Counted from the first letter of the stretch, positions 9,291 to 18,412 are shown. The stretch: DNA of 64,000 nt from Rhodobacteraceae bacterium EhC02 (GCA_001650895.1 LXYH01000045.1:186001-250000); one strand, 5' to 3'. Made by a program: numbers and translations. Notes: generated from the letters alone by a model not told the origin.

Positions 9291-9313
9291 CCTGCCCTTG
9301 TGGACAGGGCAGG
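9291..9313 (+). terminator. hairpin downstream of the acyl-CoA operon
   Basis: CCTGCCCT and AGGGCAGG form a perfect 8-bp stem around a 7-base loop, 10 bases after the stop of the oxidoreductase gene. No T-run follows directly; instead the repeated extragenic element at 9325-9353 follows. It probably ends or protects the operon transcript. Confidence 0.5.
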
Positions 9314-9324
9314 AGCCTCCGGCG

Positions 9325-9353
9325 GGGATATTTGCAGCAAGAAGAAACGGGGG
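9325..9353 (+). repeat. dispersed extragenic element, copy 1
   Basis: This copy contains GATATTTGCAGCAAGAAGAA flanked by G-runs, just 3' of a GC-rich hairpin and a gene end. A second copy with one base difference in the core lies at 23911-23938 on the opposite strand in the same relation to a gene end. Shared length, sequence and context argue for a dispersed extragenic repeat rather than chance. Confidence 0.65.
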
Positions 9354-9379
9354 GCGGCCTTGACGGGTCGCCCCTGTCG

Positions 9380-10372
9380 TCATTCCGGCTGGCAGATCTC
9401 ACCCGCGCGCATGGCGCGCAAGGTTCTGAACAGAAGGGCGGCAATGATGATGACAAGGCCCCCCATCAGCCCTGTTCCGAACAGGGCATGTACCGCCGAT
9501 CCTGTGCGGTCGGCATAAAGAAAACTGGCGGCGGTCACGGCTGCGAAAGGAAAGGACAGCGCCCAGAAGGACAGTGCGAAGGGCAGCCGGACGATACGCG
9601 GCAGTTGCACGGCCACCAGCAGCGTGAACAGGTAGGCCCCATTCATCAGGATGCGTGCGAACGCGTCGATATCCCCGGTCAGGCGCACCCAGGCCAGAAA
9701 CCCCACGGCGGGCGGCGCGATCAGGATGACCAGCGTGGGTTGCAGCCTGCCGGGCATCGGATCGTGAAAGATCAACCGGTTCATCACGAGGGTCAGCAGC
9801 ACCACCCAGAAGATCAGGCCGACGGACAGGAAATACCAGCTGATCTCGACATAACCCATCTGCACCCCCGCGATCGGGACGATCACGTTGCCGACGGCGG
9901 GAATGAACCAGGCCGGTGACAGGTGCGGCGTCTGAAAGGCGCGGTGGCCGATCCAGCCGGAAATGACGGCGATGGTCAGTGCCCCTTGCAGACCCATGCC
10001 GAACAGCCAGAGCGGTTCGGCCAGTTGGGGCGCACGCGGCAATGTCAGCGTGGCCAGAAGCAGAAGCGAGATCGAGATGGCCGGAAAGAAGGCCAGCCTG
10101 ACGGGATGGTTCCATTCCGCGCGCACCGCCGCCGGGTAGCGCGAGGCCTTCAGCAGGTAGACCGCCGCAATGGCCAGAAAGGCCGCGATGGTCAGCCAGT
10201 AGGTGACGCCCGAGGCCTGAGGCCCCAGGCCATGGGCTTTTTCAAAGGCATGCAGCGCCATGGAGAACCCCGACAGCCCCATCACGATGGCAAAAAATGT
10301 AACCGGGTAATGTTCCAGCTGGCTATGGCTGACGGGTGGCTGGACGGCGGCGGGGCTGGATGGGTGCGTCAT
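9380..10372 (-). CDS. SLAC1/TehA-type (TDT family) membrane transporter
   Basis: The 330-residue protein has about ten hydrophobic segments and the tellurite-resistance/dicarboxylate transporter (TDT) pattern: an N-terminal HYPVTFFAIVMGLSG segment, a central SPAWFIPAVGN motif and a WALSFPFAA segment late in the protein. Family members are anion channels or exporters (SLAC1, TehA, Mae1). The transported ion cannot be read from sequence. It converges with the acyl-CoA operon and lies 96 bases downstream of the amidohydrolase on the same strand, so readthrough from the aromatic operon is possible. Confidence 0.88.
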   Translation of the reverse strand: MTHPSSPAAVQPPVSHSQLEHYPVTFFAIVMGLSGFSMALHAFEKAHGLGPQASGVTYWLTIAAFLAIAAVYLLKASRYPAAVRAEWNHPVRLAFFPAISISLLLLATLTLPRAPQLAEPLWLFGMGLQGALTIAVISGWIGHRAFQTPHLSPAWFIPAVGNVIVPIAGVQMGYVEISWYFLSVGLIFWVVLLTLVMNRLIFHDPMPGRLQPTLVILIAPPAVGFLAWVRLTGDIDAFARILMNGAYLFTLLVAVQLPRIVRLPFALSFWALSFPFAAVTAASFLYADRTGSAVHALFGTGLMGGLVIIIAALLFRTLRAMRAGEICQPE

Positions 10373-10468
10373 GAGGCGAGTCTTTCATCTGCGACGGGTC
10401 TTGCGCGCATTTCATCAGCAAGGCGCGGGATTGTCACGCCCTGCCCTGCAGCCCCGCGTCCCTTTGCC

Positions 10469-11341
10469 CTAGACCATCCCCAGCAGGCGCGCCGCATTGT
10501 TCTTGAGGATGTCGGGGCGCAGTTCGTCCTTGATGTCGATCTTCTCGAAATCCGCCAGCCAACGCTCGGGGCTGATCATGGGCCAGTCCGAACCGAAAAG
10601 GACCTTTTTCCGCAGGATCGAGTTGGCGTAGCGCACCAGGATCGGCGGGAAATACTTGGGCGACCAGCCCGACAGGTCGATATAGACATTGGGCTTGTGC
10701 TGGGCGACGGCCAGCGCCTCTTCCTGCCAGGGGAAGGATGGGTGCGCCATGATGATCTTCATGTCGGGGAAATCCACGGCTACATCATCCAGGTACATCG
10801 GGTTGGAATATTTCAGCCGCATCCCGTTGCCGCCCGGCATCCCCGAACCCACGCCGGTCTGACCGGTGTGAAACAGGGCGATGGCACCCGCCTCCTGGAT
10901 CGCCTCGTAGAGGGGATAGGCGAAACGTTCGTTGGGATAGAAGCCCTGGAATGTCGGGTGGAACTTGAACCCCTTGATCCCGTAATGTTCGACGAGGCGG
11001 CGCGCTTCGCGCACGCCCATCTTGCCCTTGTGCGGATCGATCGAGGCGAAGGGGATCAGCACATCGGAATTCTCGGCGGCCAGTTCGGCCACTTCTTCGT
11101 TCTTGTAGCGCCGATAGCCGGTCTCGCGTTCGGCATCGACCGGAAAGATCACGGCGGCGATGTTCTGCGCGCGGTAATGCGCGGCGGTTTCGGTGATCGT
11201 CGGCGGATGCGACCACGGCGCGCCAAAGTACTTGGCCATGGTGGATTGCAGATCGTCATAGCCGTCGTCGGAATGGCATCCGCAGGGTTCTTCGGCATGG
11301 GTGTGGATATCGATGGCACGGATCTTGTCTAGGTCGATCAT
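10469..11341 (-). CDS. amidohydrolase family 2 protein (ACMSD-like)
   Basis: This 290-residue protein is a metal-dependent TIM-barrel hydrolase/decarboxylase of the amidohydrolase-2 type. It shows the N-terminal metal motif DIHTH, KFHPTFQGFYP for a middle ligand, a further histidine in IMAHPSFPW and the C-terminal GSDWP motif. Family members decarboxylate or hydrolyse aromatic ring-cleavage or hydroxybenzoate-type substrates. The neighbouring feruloyl-CoA-synthetase-like ligase makes a step in hydroxycinnamate breakdown likely, but the reaction is not determined. Confidence 0.85.
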   Translation of the reverse strand: MIDLDKIRAIDIHTHAEEPCGCHSDDGYDDLQSTMAKYFGAPWSHPPTITETAAHYRAQNIAAVIFPVDAERETGYRRYKNEEVAELAAENSDVLIPFASIDPHKGKMGVREARRLVEHYGIKGFKFHPTFQGFYPNERFAYPLYEAIQEAGAIALFHTGQTGVGSGMPGGNGMRLKYSNPMYLDDVAVDFPDMKIIMAHPSFPWQEEALAVAQHKPNVYIDLSGWSPKYFPPILVRYANSILRKKVLFGSDWPMISPERWLADFEKIDIKDELRPDILKNNAARLLGMV

Positions 11342-11426
11342 GGTCAGTCCTTTCGCGGGCTCGGACAGGGCGCTGACGTGGCGCCCCGGACAACAGGGGT
11401 ATTGTGGATCGGGAAGCAGGGATGCC

Positions 11427-13187
11427 TCATAGCTGGATCACCTCGGGGTCGGCGGGCGCATAAAGCCTTTCGACAAGCGCGGCCCTGCGGGTCAGAACCC
11501 GCCTTGTGTTGAGGTTGCCCTTGGCCGTCATCTCGCCCTCGGCAAGGCTGGCGGGTTCGGTCATGACCATGGCGCGGCCGACACGCGTGGCCGAACCGGT
11601 GGCCGCCCTGGACAAGGGACCAAGCCGCTCTGCGATCTGGTCGGCAAGCCCCGGTTCGGGGCGTCCCACCGGAAAGATCAGCACACCCAGCGTGTCGCGG
11701 TCATGCCCGGTGATCACCGCATCGGCGGCAAGCCCGTCAAGCGCGGCAAGGATCTGTCCCCGCAGGCTGGCAACCCGGACCCAGGTACCCGAGGTCAGCT
11801 TGAAATCATCCGAGATACGCCCGTCGAAGGACAGGCCCCTGTCGGGCTGGGCCGGATCGACAAAGCGCACCGCATCGCCCGTGATCAGGAAGCCCTCGTC
11901 GTCGAAGGCTTGCGCCGTCTTTTCAGGATCGTCGAGATAGCCTTTCAGCACATTCGGTCCCTTCACGCGCATCTCGAACCGGCCTTCATCCTCGGGGATC
12001 AGGCAGACCTCGGTGCCCGGCAAGGGAACGCCCACGATCCCGGACCGGTTGATCCGCTCGTGGGTCAGCAGCACGGCCGGGGCGGTTTCGGTCATCCCCC
12101 AGCTCGAGATCATCAACGGCACATCGCCCGTGACCTCGCGCGCCATGTCCGCAAAGCCGGTCCAGACTTCCTGCGGCAGGGACGCGCCCGCGTAGAATGT
12201 CAGATCGAGACCCGTGAAGAAGCGGCGGCGCAGATCGGCATCCGCCTTGAGCGCGGCCAGTTGCCGGGAAAAGCCGATGGGCACGTTGAAGGCTAGCGTG
12301 CCGGTCTGCATCTGCATGTTTTCCAACGTGCGGGGAAACAGGGCGTCCGTCGGCTTGCCATCGTCGATATAGAGCGCGCCGCCATTGGCCAGCATCATGT
12401 TGAAATTATGCGATCCGCCAAACACATGGTTCCACGGCAGCCAGTCCAGGATGCGCGGGCGGCGCGCGCGCAGCAGGGGCAGGACATCGGCGATCTGGGT
12501 CTGGTTCACGCACATCATGCGATGTGTCGTCAGCACGCCCTTGGGCATGGAGGTCGATCCCGAGGTGAACAGGATCTTGCCCAATGTGTCAGGTGTGACG
12601 GCGGCATGGGCGGCGGTCACATCCACCGCCGCATCGCCCTGCAGGGCCTGGTCCATCGACAGGGTCCGGCGCGCAGGGTCGGGGCGGCTTGCGATGACGG
12701 GAATGCCGGCCAGGGCCGGAAGGTCCAGGGCTGCGGCGCAGGTGGCTGGATCATCGACATGGATCAGCGAGGGGCGCACGGCCCGCACGATATGGGACAG
12801 CCGGTCATGGGCGCCGGGGATCAGGGCATATTGCTCGGCCACGGGCACATTCGCCATGCCCACATATTGCGCCGCCAAGGCCAGCAGGCCGTGGTCTACG
12901 GAATTGCCCGACAGCATCAGGACGGGCCCGCTGGCCGCAAATCCCTGCCCGATCAGCCAGCCGCCCAGCGCCTGCACCATCTGCAGCGCGGACCGGTAAT
13001 CCAGTTCGCGCCAGCCCGCGCCCGAACGGTCCGCAAGGAAAATCGCATCAGGCGTTTCCCCTGCCCAGCGATGCAACCAATCCCCCGTGGTGTTGGCCAC
13101 AGGGCCCAGCGGATGGGCCGAGCGCAAGAGGATCCGACCATCTGCGCGGATATCCGAGAGAACCTGCTGCGCAAGACATCCCGTCAT
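11427..13187 (-). CDS. acyl/aryl-CoA ligase, feruloyl-CoA synthetase-like
   Basis: This 586-residue AMP-forming ligase carries the P-loop TSGSTSMPKG around residues 208-217, the adenylate motif SSWGMTETAPA, the hinge region with ITGDAVRF, and a C-terminal TAKGNLN containing the catalytic-lysine-type position. The long linker and the TAKG(N/S)(L/I)N ending are typical of feruloyl-CoA synthetases rather than acetyl-CoA synthetases. It would activate a hydroxycinnamate or similar acid with ATP and CoA. Its ATG overlaps the stop of the MarR gene (ATGA, 13184-13187), so the regulator and ligase are coupled. Confidence 0.85.
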   Translation of the reverse strand: MTGCLAQQVLSDIRADGRILLRSAHPLGPVANTTGDWLHRWAGETPDAIFLADRSGAGWRELDYRSALQMVQALGGWLIGQGFAASGPVLMLSGNSVDHGLLALAAQYVGMANVPVAEQYALIPGAHDRLSHIVRAVRPSLIHVDDPATCAAALDLPALAGIPVIASRPDPARRTLSMDQALQGDAAVDVTAAHAAVTPDTLGKILFTSGSTSMPKGVLTTHRMMCVNQTQIADVLPLLRARRPRILDWLPWNHVFGGSHNFNMMLANGGALYIDDGKPTDALFPRTLENMQMQTGTLAFNVPIGFSRQLAALKADADLRRRFFTGLDLTFYAGASLPQEVWTGFADMAREVTGDVPLMISSWGMTETAPAVLLTHERINRSGIVGVPLPGTEVCLIPEDEGRFEMRVKGPNVLKGYLDDPEKTAQAFDDEGFLITGDAVRFVDPAQPDRGLSFDGRISDDFKLTSGTWVRVASLRGQILAALDGLAADAVITGHDRDTLGVLIFPVGRPEPGLADQIAERLGPLSRAATGSATRVGRAMVMTEPASLAEGEMTAKGNLNTRRVLTRRAALVERLYAPADPEVIQL

Positions 13188-13687
13188 TCCTGTGCCCCCT
13201 GTCCAGAGCGGTCGATGCGGCGCAGCAGGGCAACAAGTGTTGCCCGCTCCTCGGCGTCGAGATCGGCCAGCATCACATCCTCATGCGCCTGAAGCGCGGC
13301 GACAGCCGCGCGGCGGCGGCGGGTTCCGGCCAGGGTCGCGCGGAGCGCGAAGGACCGCCGGTCAGTCAGAACGCGGTGGCGTCCGATCAGGCCTGCCTCT
13401 TCCAGCGCGTCGATGATCAGAACCGTGTTCGACCGTTCCATGTTCAGGCTGGCCGCCAGTTGCGACTGCGTGACATCGGGCGTGTCGCAGATGACCGACA
13501 GCGCGGAAAAGGTGGTGATCCGCAGGCCGAGCGGTTCAAGAACACGGGCGGCATCCGCCATGATGATGTTGGTGGCGCGTTTCATCGTATAGCCAACAAG
13601 GTCGCGCAGGGCACGGTCCAGCCCGAATTGCGCCGTCGTGGCCTCGGCAGGTTTCACATCCGGTGCATGTTTCTGTTTGCTGCTCAT
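13184..13687 (-). CDS. MarR-family transcriptional regulator
   Basis: The 167-residue protein has a MarR winged helix: VTQSQLAASLNMERSNTVLIID is split between the second helix and the recognition helix, and the wing contains TDRRSF. The start is placed at 13687 (MSSKQK), because the longer in-frame start at 13747 would run into the upstream crotonase gene. MarR proteins next to hydroxycinnamoyl-CoA ligases (CouR/FerR type) are repressors released by the aryl-CoA thioester. A matching palindrome in the operon promoter at 18389-18412 is a candidate target; the link is inference. Confidence 0.88.
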   Translation of the reverse strand: MSSKQKHAPDVKPAEATTAQFGLDRALRDLVGYTMKRATNIIMADAARVLEPLGLRITTFSALSVICDTPDVTQSQLAASLNMERSNTVLIIDALEEAGLIGRHRVLTDRRSFALRATLAGTRRRRAAVAALQAHEDVMLADLDAEERATLVALLRRIDRSGQGAQE

Positions 13688-13691
13688 GGCG

Positions 13692-14468
13692 TCACCGGAA
13701 TTGCGGGCTGCGCTTGTCAAGGAAAGCCTTGAGACCCTCCTGCGCATCGGGGCTGGTCTGGGTCAGCGCGGCGCACAGGCTTTCGGTGAACAGCCCGTCG
13801 GCCTTGGACATGTCTTCGATACGGGCCAGTGCATGGATCATCACATAGTTGGACAGGCCCGCGTTGCGCGCGATCTTTTCGGCCAACTCCCGCGCCAGGC
13901 CCATCGCCTCGCCCGGACCGACGCTGTAGTGGCACAGGCCAAGGCGCAGGCCTTCCTCGGCATCGTATTTGCGGCCGGTCAGCATCATCTCGGTCATCCG
14001 ATCCGCACCCAGGATACGGCCAACCCGGACAGAGGCGCCTCCGCCCACGTAGATGCCGCGCCGTCCTTCGGGCAGCTGGAAGATCACCGAAGGTTCGGCG
14101 ATGCGCACATGGGTTGCGGTAGCCAGTTCAAGACCGCCCCCGATCACCGCGCCGAACATGGCCGACACGACCGGCAGGCCCGAATACTGGATCTTGTCCA
14201 TCACCGCATGCCAGGACCGCGAATGGCGCAGCGTGCCTTCGGCATCGCGCGCGACATGCTCGCTCAGATCGAGGCCCGAACAGAAATGGCCCTCTGTGCC
14301 GGTCAGGATCACCACCTTCACCCCTTCCGGTGGCTGCGAAAAGAAGGCATCCAGTTCGGCCAGCAACTGATCGTTCATTGCATTGCGCTTGTCCGGCCGG
14401 TTCATCGTCAGGGTGGCGACCGGTCCGTCGATCTCGAGTTTCAGGGTCTGTAACGGCTTTCTGGTCAT
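13692..14468 (-). CDS. crotonase / enoyl-CoA hydratase family protein
   Basis: The 258-residue protein is a crotonase. It shows TMNRPDKRNAMN in the first half, an oxyanion-hole region with GTEGHFCSGLDLSE, a second at FGAVIGGGLELA, and the YVGGGASVRVGRILG segment. It should hydrate an enoyl-CoA; with a feruloyl-CoA-type ligase next to it, hydration or hydration/retro-aldol cleavage of a hydroxycinnamoyl-CoA is plausible. The start at 14468 (MTRKPL) follows AAAAAGG; in-frame ATGs at 14495 and 14528 are alternatives. It overlaps nothing and sits 5 bases from the MarR gene. Confidence 0.88.
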   Translation of the reverse strand: MTRKPLQTLKLEIDGPVATLTMNRPDKRNAMNDQLLAELDAFFSQPPEGVKVVILTGTEGHFCSGLDLSEHVARDAEGTLRHSRSWHAVMDKIQYSGLPVVSAMFGAVIGGGLELATATHVRIAEPSVIFQLPEGRRGIYVGGGASVRVGRILGADRMTEMMLTGRKYDAEEGLRLGLCHYSVGPGEAMGLARELAEKIARNAGLSNYVMIHALARIEDMSKADGLFTESLCAALTQTSPDAQEGLKAFLDKRSPQFR

Positions 14469-14568
14469 TGGCTGGCCTTTTTGGCTATGTGTCATAACTA
14501 TCTGGACGAGAACGGCCCGGGATTTCATCCGGCGCCACCGTCAGCAGGGGGCGCCGGACGCGTCGTGG

Positions 14569-15894
14569 TCAGTAGAGAAGGCGCAGGGCGAACAGGGTAA
14601 TGCCCGGAAACAGAACAAGAATGATCACGCGAATGATATCGGAGGCCACGAAATACATCACCGCCTTGTAGGTCTCGATCATCGGGGTCAACCGGTCCAT
14701 CGAGTTGATGACGAAAAGGTTCATGCCCACAGGCGGGGTGATCAACCCCACTTCGACGACGATCAGCACCAGGATGCCGAACCAGATCGCCACTTCCTCG
14801 GGGGTCATGCCGAAATCAAGGGCGCTGATGATCGGGAAGAAGATCGGGATCGTCAGCAGGATCATCGACAGGCTGTCCATCACCGCGCCGAAGACAAGGT
14901 AAAGCAGCAGGATCACTGTCAGGACCATCCACGGGCTCAATCCCAGCTCGGCGACATAGGTGGACAGCGATTGCGGCAACTGGGTCAGCGCCAGAAAGCC
15001 GTTATAGAACGCAGCCCCCAGGACGATGAAGAAGATCATCGCGGTGGAACGGGCCGTCGCCATGAAGCTTTCCACAAAACTGTGCCGGTTCAGGCCACCG
15101 TTCACAATCGCGATCAGACCGGTACCCAATGCGCCGACGGCGGCCCCTTCCGTGGGGGTGAAGACACCAAGGTAGATCCCGCCGACAACGACCAGGAAGA
15201 CGGTCAGCACCGGCCAGACATCGCGCAGCGCACGCAGCCGGTCGGCATAGGGCATGGGCTCGCGGGCGGTTCCGGCACGATCGGGATGAATGCGCGCATA
15301 GACGGCAATCGTGATCATGTAGCCGATGGCCGCCAGAATGCCCGGCACGAAGGCCGACAGGAACAGCTTGGCGATGTTCTGTTCCGTCAGGATGGCATAG
15401 ACCACGAGGATCACGGAGGGTGGGATCAGGATGCCCAGGGTGCCGCCGGCCGCCAGCGTTGCCGTCGAAAAGCCACCTGCATAGCCGTAGCGGCGCAGTT
15501 CCGGCAGGGCGACCTGGCTCATGGTGGCGGCAGTCGCCAGGGACGACCCGCAGATCGCACCGAAACCGGCACAGGCGCCGACGGCGGACATGGCGACGCC
15601 GCCCTTGCGGTGACCAAGCCAGGCCTCGGCGGCCTTGAAAAGCGATTGCGACATGCCGCCCAGGGTCGCGAAATGGCCCATCAGCAGGAACATCGGGATG
15701 ATCGACAGCGAATAGCTGGAAAAGGTCGAATAGGTTTCGGACTTCAGGCGCGAAAACGCCATGTTGAAGCTGCCGGTGGTGAAATAGAGACCGAACAACC
15801 CCACAAGGAACATGGCCAACCCGATCGGCACACGCAGGAAGATCAGTGTCAGCAGGACGGGAAAGGAGGCCATCCCGATTTCAAGGTTGGTCAA
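14569..15894 (-). CDS. TRAP transporter large permease subunit (DctM-like)
   Basis: The 441-residue protein has twelve or so hydrophobic segments and the DctM signatures: FLRVPIGLAMFLVG at the start, GACAGFGAICGSSLATAATM, a GTLGILIPPSV motif and GLITPPVGMNLFV near the end. It is the sodium-coupled membrane channel of a TRAP system. A TTG start at 15894 is chosen because TTGA overlaps the stop of dctQ and GGGGGAG lies upstream; the in-frame ATG at 15873 would trim 7 residues. It works with DctQ and DctP just upstream. Confidence 0.92.
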   Translation of the reverse strand: MTNLEIGMASFPVLLTLIFLRVPIGLAMFLVGLFGLYFTTGSFNMAFSRLKSETYSTFSSYSLSIIPMFLLMGHFATLGGMSQSLFKAAEAWLGHRKGGVAMSAVGACAGFGAICGSSLATAATMSQVALPELRRYGYAGGFSTATLAAGGTLGILIPPSVILVVYAILTEQNIAKLFLSAFVPGILAAIGYMITIAVYARIHPDRAGTAREPMPYADRLRALRDVWPVLTVFLVVVGGIYLGVFTPTEGAAVGALGTGLIAIVNGGLNRHSFVESFMATARSTAMIFFIVLGAAFYNGFLALTQLPQSLSTYVAELGLSPWMVLTVILLLYLVFGAVMDSLSMILLTIPIFFPIISALDFGMTPEEVAIWFGILVLIVVEVGLITPPVGMNLFVINSMDRLTPMIETYKAVMYFVASDIIRVIILVLFPGITLFALRLLY

Positions 15895-16472
15895 TGGTCT
15901 GCTCCCCCGATGGACAGGATTGTACGGTTGCCGAAAAACTCGCCCATGCGGATGATTGCGATATAGACGCTCACGATGGCGGACACGACCGCAGCGACAA
16001 GGCTTGCGGCGTAGGACCACCAGACGGGGAACTGCAACAGGAACGTGGTTTCGCGATATTGCATCTTGGACAGCATGCCCTCGTAGAGTTGCATCGCGAT
16101 CAGGATCAGGACGCCTGCGAATACGATATCGATCACCATCTGCAGCAGGCGGTTCGCCTTGAGCGGCAGCATGGAGGTAAAGATGTCCACCGTCGCATGA
16201 CCGCCGGTGATCTGGCAGAAAGGTATGAAGGCGAAGATCGCAAAGGCGACGCCGGCCTCGACCAGTTCGAAGTCGCCCAGGATCGGCCCGACGCCCGCAT
16301 CAAGCAGCGTCTTGGCGAAATCACCCAGAACAGCAACGACCGGCTCGGAATGCAGAAACCCGTTCAGCGTACGCCCCAGCACCGACACGCAAACAAGAAT
16401 GATCAGCGCGGTCAGAACGATACCGCCCAGTATCGCCATGAAACGCGACAGATTGGTCATGAACCTCTGCAT
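15891..16472 (-). CDS. TRAP transporter small permease subunit (DctQ-like)
   Basis: This 193-residue protein has four predicted membrane helices: near residues 12-32, 68-88, 108-128 and 148-170. It carries the typical VSVLGRT... segment after helix 1 and GGHATVDIF before helix 3. DctQ supports the large permease in TRAP uptake. It is a little longer than the usual 160-180 residues. Its stop overlaps the TTG start of dctM, and a hairpin at 16513-16538 separates it from dctP. Confidence 0.9.
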   Translation of the reverse strand: MQRFMTNLSRFMAILGGIVLTALIILVCVSVLGRTLNGFLHSEPVVAVLGDFAKTLLDAGVGPILGDFELVEAGVAFAIFAFIPFCQITGGHATVDIFTSMLPLKANRLLQMVIDIVFAGVLILIAMQLYEGMLSKMQYRETTFLLQFPVWWSYAASLVAAVVSAIVSVYIAIIRMGEFFGNRTILSIGGADH

Positions 16473-16512
16473 GTGTGCCCCTGCCTTGTCGAACTGTGGA
16501 AGCCATAGGAAA

Positions 16513-16538
16513 GTCCCGCGACGATAGCGCCGCGGGAC
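16513..16538 (-). terminator. intercistronic hairpin between dctP and dctQ
   Basis: GTCCCGCG and CGCGGGAC form a perfect 8-bp stem around a 10-base loop, 14 bases downstream of the dctP stop. A short TTT follows on the minus strand. It probably acts as a partial terminator or mRNA stabiliser, giving more of the binding protein than of the membrane subunits, as is common in TRAP operons. Confidence 0.6.
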
Positions 16539-16551
16539 CCTTTGTCACGTA

Positions 16552-17586
16552 TTACTTCGTGTGCTTTGCGATCAGCGCACGGGCCTGATCGACGACAGCC
16601 TGACCATCAAGACCCGTCTTGTTCAGGTCTTCGATCCAGGCAGCCTCGACGCCGGAGGCTGCGGCTTTCCACTCGGCAACCTGCTCGGGTGTCAGGTTGA
16701 TGATGTTGTTGCCACGATCCATCGCCAGCTTCATCGACGGCTCGTCGGCACCGGCCATGGTCTTGCCCGCGAAAGCCGAGAACTCCATGCCCGAATTGTT
16801 GTCGATCACCGCTTTCAGGTCATCGGGGAGGCTGTTGTACTTGTCCTTGTTCATCGCGAAGATGAAAGAGGTCGTGTACAGCGCATCATCGCCGAAGGTC
16901 GTGTGGTTGCCCACCAGTTCCGCCACTTTCAGCGCGGCGGTCACTTCCCACGGAATGACCGTCGCATCGATCACGCCCTTGGACAGCGATTCCGGGATCG
17001 CAGGCACCGGCATGCCGATCGGGGTCGCGCCCAGTTCGGTGAACAGCTTGGTCGTGGTGCGCGTGGGTGCGCGCAGTTTCACACCGTTCAGATCCGCGAC
17101 CGAGGTGATCGGGTTCTTGGAATGGATGATGCCGGGACCATGGACCCAGACGGCCAGCGTCTTGAAATCCTTGTAGTCGGTTTCAAGCATGTTGGCTTCG
17201 GCGAATTCCCAATAGGCGCGGCTTGTCGCTTCGGCATTGGTCATGATGAAGGGCAGTTCGAACACTTCGGCCTGCGGGAAGCGGCCCGGCGTATAGCCCG
17301 CAACGGTCCAGACGATGTCGGCCACGCCGTCGATCACCTGGTTGATCAGTTCGGGCGGGGTGCCACCCAGCTGCATCGAGGGGAAACGCTCGATCTTGAT
17401 GCGGCCATTGCTGTCCGCCTCGACCTTGTCGGCCCAGACGTCCAGGACCAACTTCGGCACGTTGGCCTGTGCCGGCAGGAACTGGTGCAGCTTCAATGTC
17501 ACTTCCTGCGCATGGGCGGCCACGCTCATGCCGGCCAGCATGGCGGCTGCGGCGACACTGCGAAGCGCCGTTTTCATGAAAGTCAT
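16552..17586 (-). CDS. TRAP transporter substrate-binding protein (DctP-like)
   Basis: The 344-residue periplasmic protein has a Sec signal peptide ending near AHAQ/EVTLK and the DctP fold, with RWAD-like VWADKVEADSNGRIKIERFPSMQLGG and the arginine-bearing LNGVKLRAPTRTT block that contacts the substrate carboxylate. It should deliver an organic acid to the DctQM permease. The start at 17586 is preceded by GGGAGGATAACAG; the longer open frame upstream has no such site. The neighbouring ligase, MarR and GST make an aromatic acid a likely substrate, by inference. Confidence 0.92.
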   Translation of the reverse strand: MTFMKTALRSVAAAAMLAGMSVAAHAQEVTLKLHQFLPAQANVPKLVLDVWADKVEADSNGRIKIERFPSMQLGGTPPELINQVIDGVADIVWTVAGYTPGRFPQAEVFELPFIMTNAEATSRAYWEFAEANMLETDYKDFKTLAVWVHGPGIIHSKNPITSVADLNGVKLRAPTRTTTKLFTELGATPIGMPVPAIPESLSKGVIDATVIPWEVTAALKVAELVGNHTTFGDDALYTTSFIFAMNKDKYNSLPDDLKAVIDNNSGMEFSAFAGKTMAGADEPSMKLAMDRGNNIINLTPEQVAEWKAAASGVEAAWIEDLNKTGLDGQAVVDQARALIAKHTK

Positions 17587-17671
17587 TCTGTTATCCTCCC
17601 TAGGATGTTGTGATACCGTCCGGCGTTGCCCCCGGTGCGGGTCTTCAATGACCGGATGACGTCCTGATGGA

Positions 17672-18316
17672 TCAGGTTTCGAAATCCGGCTGGCGTGCGG
17701 GGTGCGCTTCGGCAAATGCCGCAAGCGCCTCGCAGCGCGCATTTATATCCATGATCCTTTCAAGGTGGCTGATATCCACCCCGAAGCGTTGCGCCGAAAA
17801 GACCTGTGGAACAAGGCATATATCGGCCAGACCCGGCGCATCCCCGAAACAGAACGGCGTTTCGCGGTCACGCTTGGCCAGCAGCGCCTCGCAGGCTTCC
17901 AGCCCTTCGGTCAGCCAGCGGGACAGCCAGCGCGTTGTCGCATCGGCATCGGCACCGAACTCATCGGCCAGGTACTTCAGCACCCGCAGGTTCTGCAGCG
18001 GATGGATCTCGCAGGCGATGACCTGGGCGAAGGCGCGGACACGGGCACGCTCCAGCGGATCGGCGGGCAGAATCGCGGGATCGGGATGCGTTTCGTCCAG
18101 CCATTCGAGAATCGCCAGCGACTGGATCAGCTCTGCGCCGTCATCGGTGACAAGCGCAGGCAGCAGGCGCTGCGGGTTGATCGCGGCGAAGGCGGGGCTT
18201 TTCTGCGCGCCCTGCTTCAGGTGGACCGACACGAAGTCGTAATCCAACCCCTTGAGATTGAACGCGATACGGCAGCGATAGGAGGATGAGCTGCGGAAAT
18301 AGCCGTAGAATTTCAT
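17672..18316 (-). CDS. zeta-class glutathione S-transferase / maleylacetoacetate isomerase-like
   Basis: The 214-residue protein starts with MKFYGYFRSSSSYRCRIAF, the zeta-class active-site motif SSxxYRxRIA. It has NPQRLLPAL and a helical C-terminal domain with LPADPLERARVRAFAQ. Family members isomerise maleylacetoacetate or maleylpyruvate after ring cleavage, using glutathione. It heads the TRAP/ligase gene set, 85 bases upstream of dctP, so it may handle a ring-cleavage product. In-frame ATGs at 18322 and 18346 are possible; 18316 is chosen by similarity to the family N-terminus and GCGGG spacing. Confidence 0.88.
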   Translation of the reverse strand: MKFYGYFRSSSSYRCRIAFNLKGLDYDFVSVHLKQGAQKSPAFAAINPQRLLPALVTDDGAELIQSLAILEWLDETHPDPAILPADPLERARVRAFAQVIACEIHPLQNLRVLKYLADEFGADADATTRWLSRWLTEGLEACEALLAKRDRETPFCFGDAPGLADICLVPQVFSAQRFGVDISHLERIMDINARCEALAAFAEAHPARQPDFET

Positions 18317-18388
18317 GACCATTTGCCCGCAAGGGCACTGACGCAAGTCTGAATCATGAGCCCTCCTCCCAAAGGTTCCCGCGATTAG

Positions 18389-18412
18389 GATGCATACTAA
18401 TAATTATGCATC
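18389..18412. promoter_or_regulatory. perfect 24-bp palindromic operator
   Basis: GATGCATA and TATGCATC are exact inverted repeats separated by CTAATAAT. The palindrome lies 73 bp upstream of the GST gene, in the spacer and -10 region of the predicted promoter at 18391-18419, the classic position for a repressor site. The MarR regulator of the same gene set is the obvious candidate, but a GntR-type protein encoded elsewhere cannot be excluded. Confidence 0.65.
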
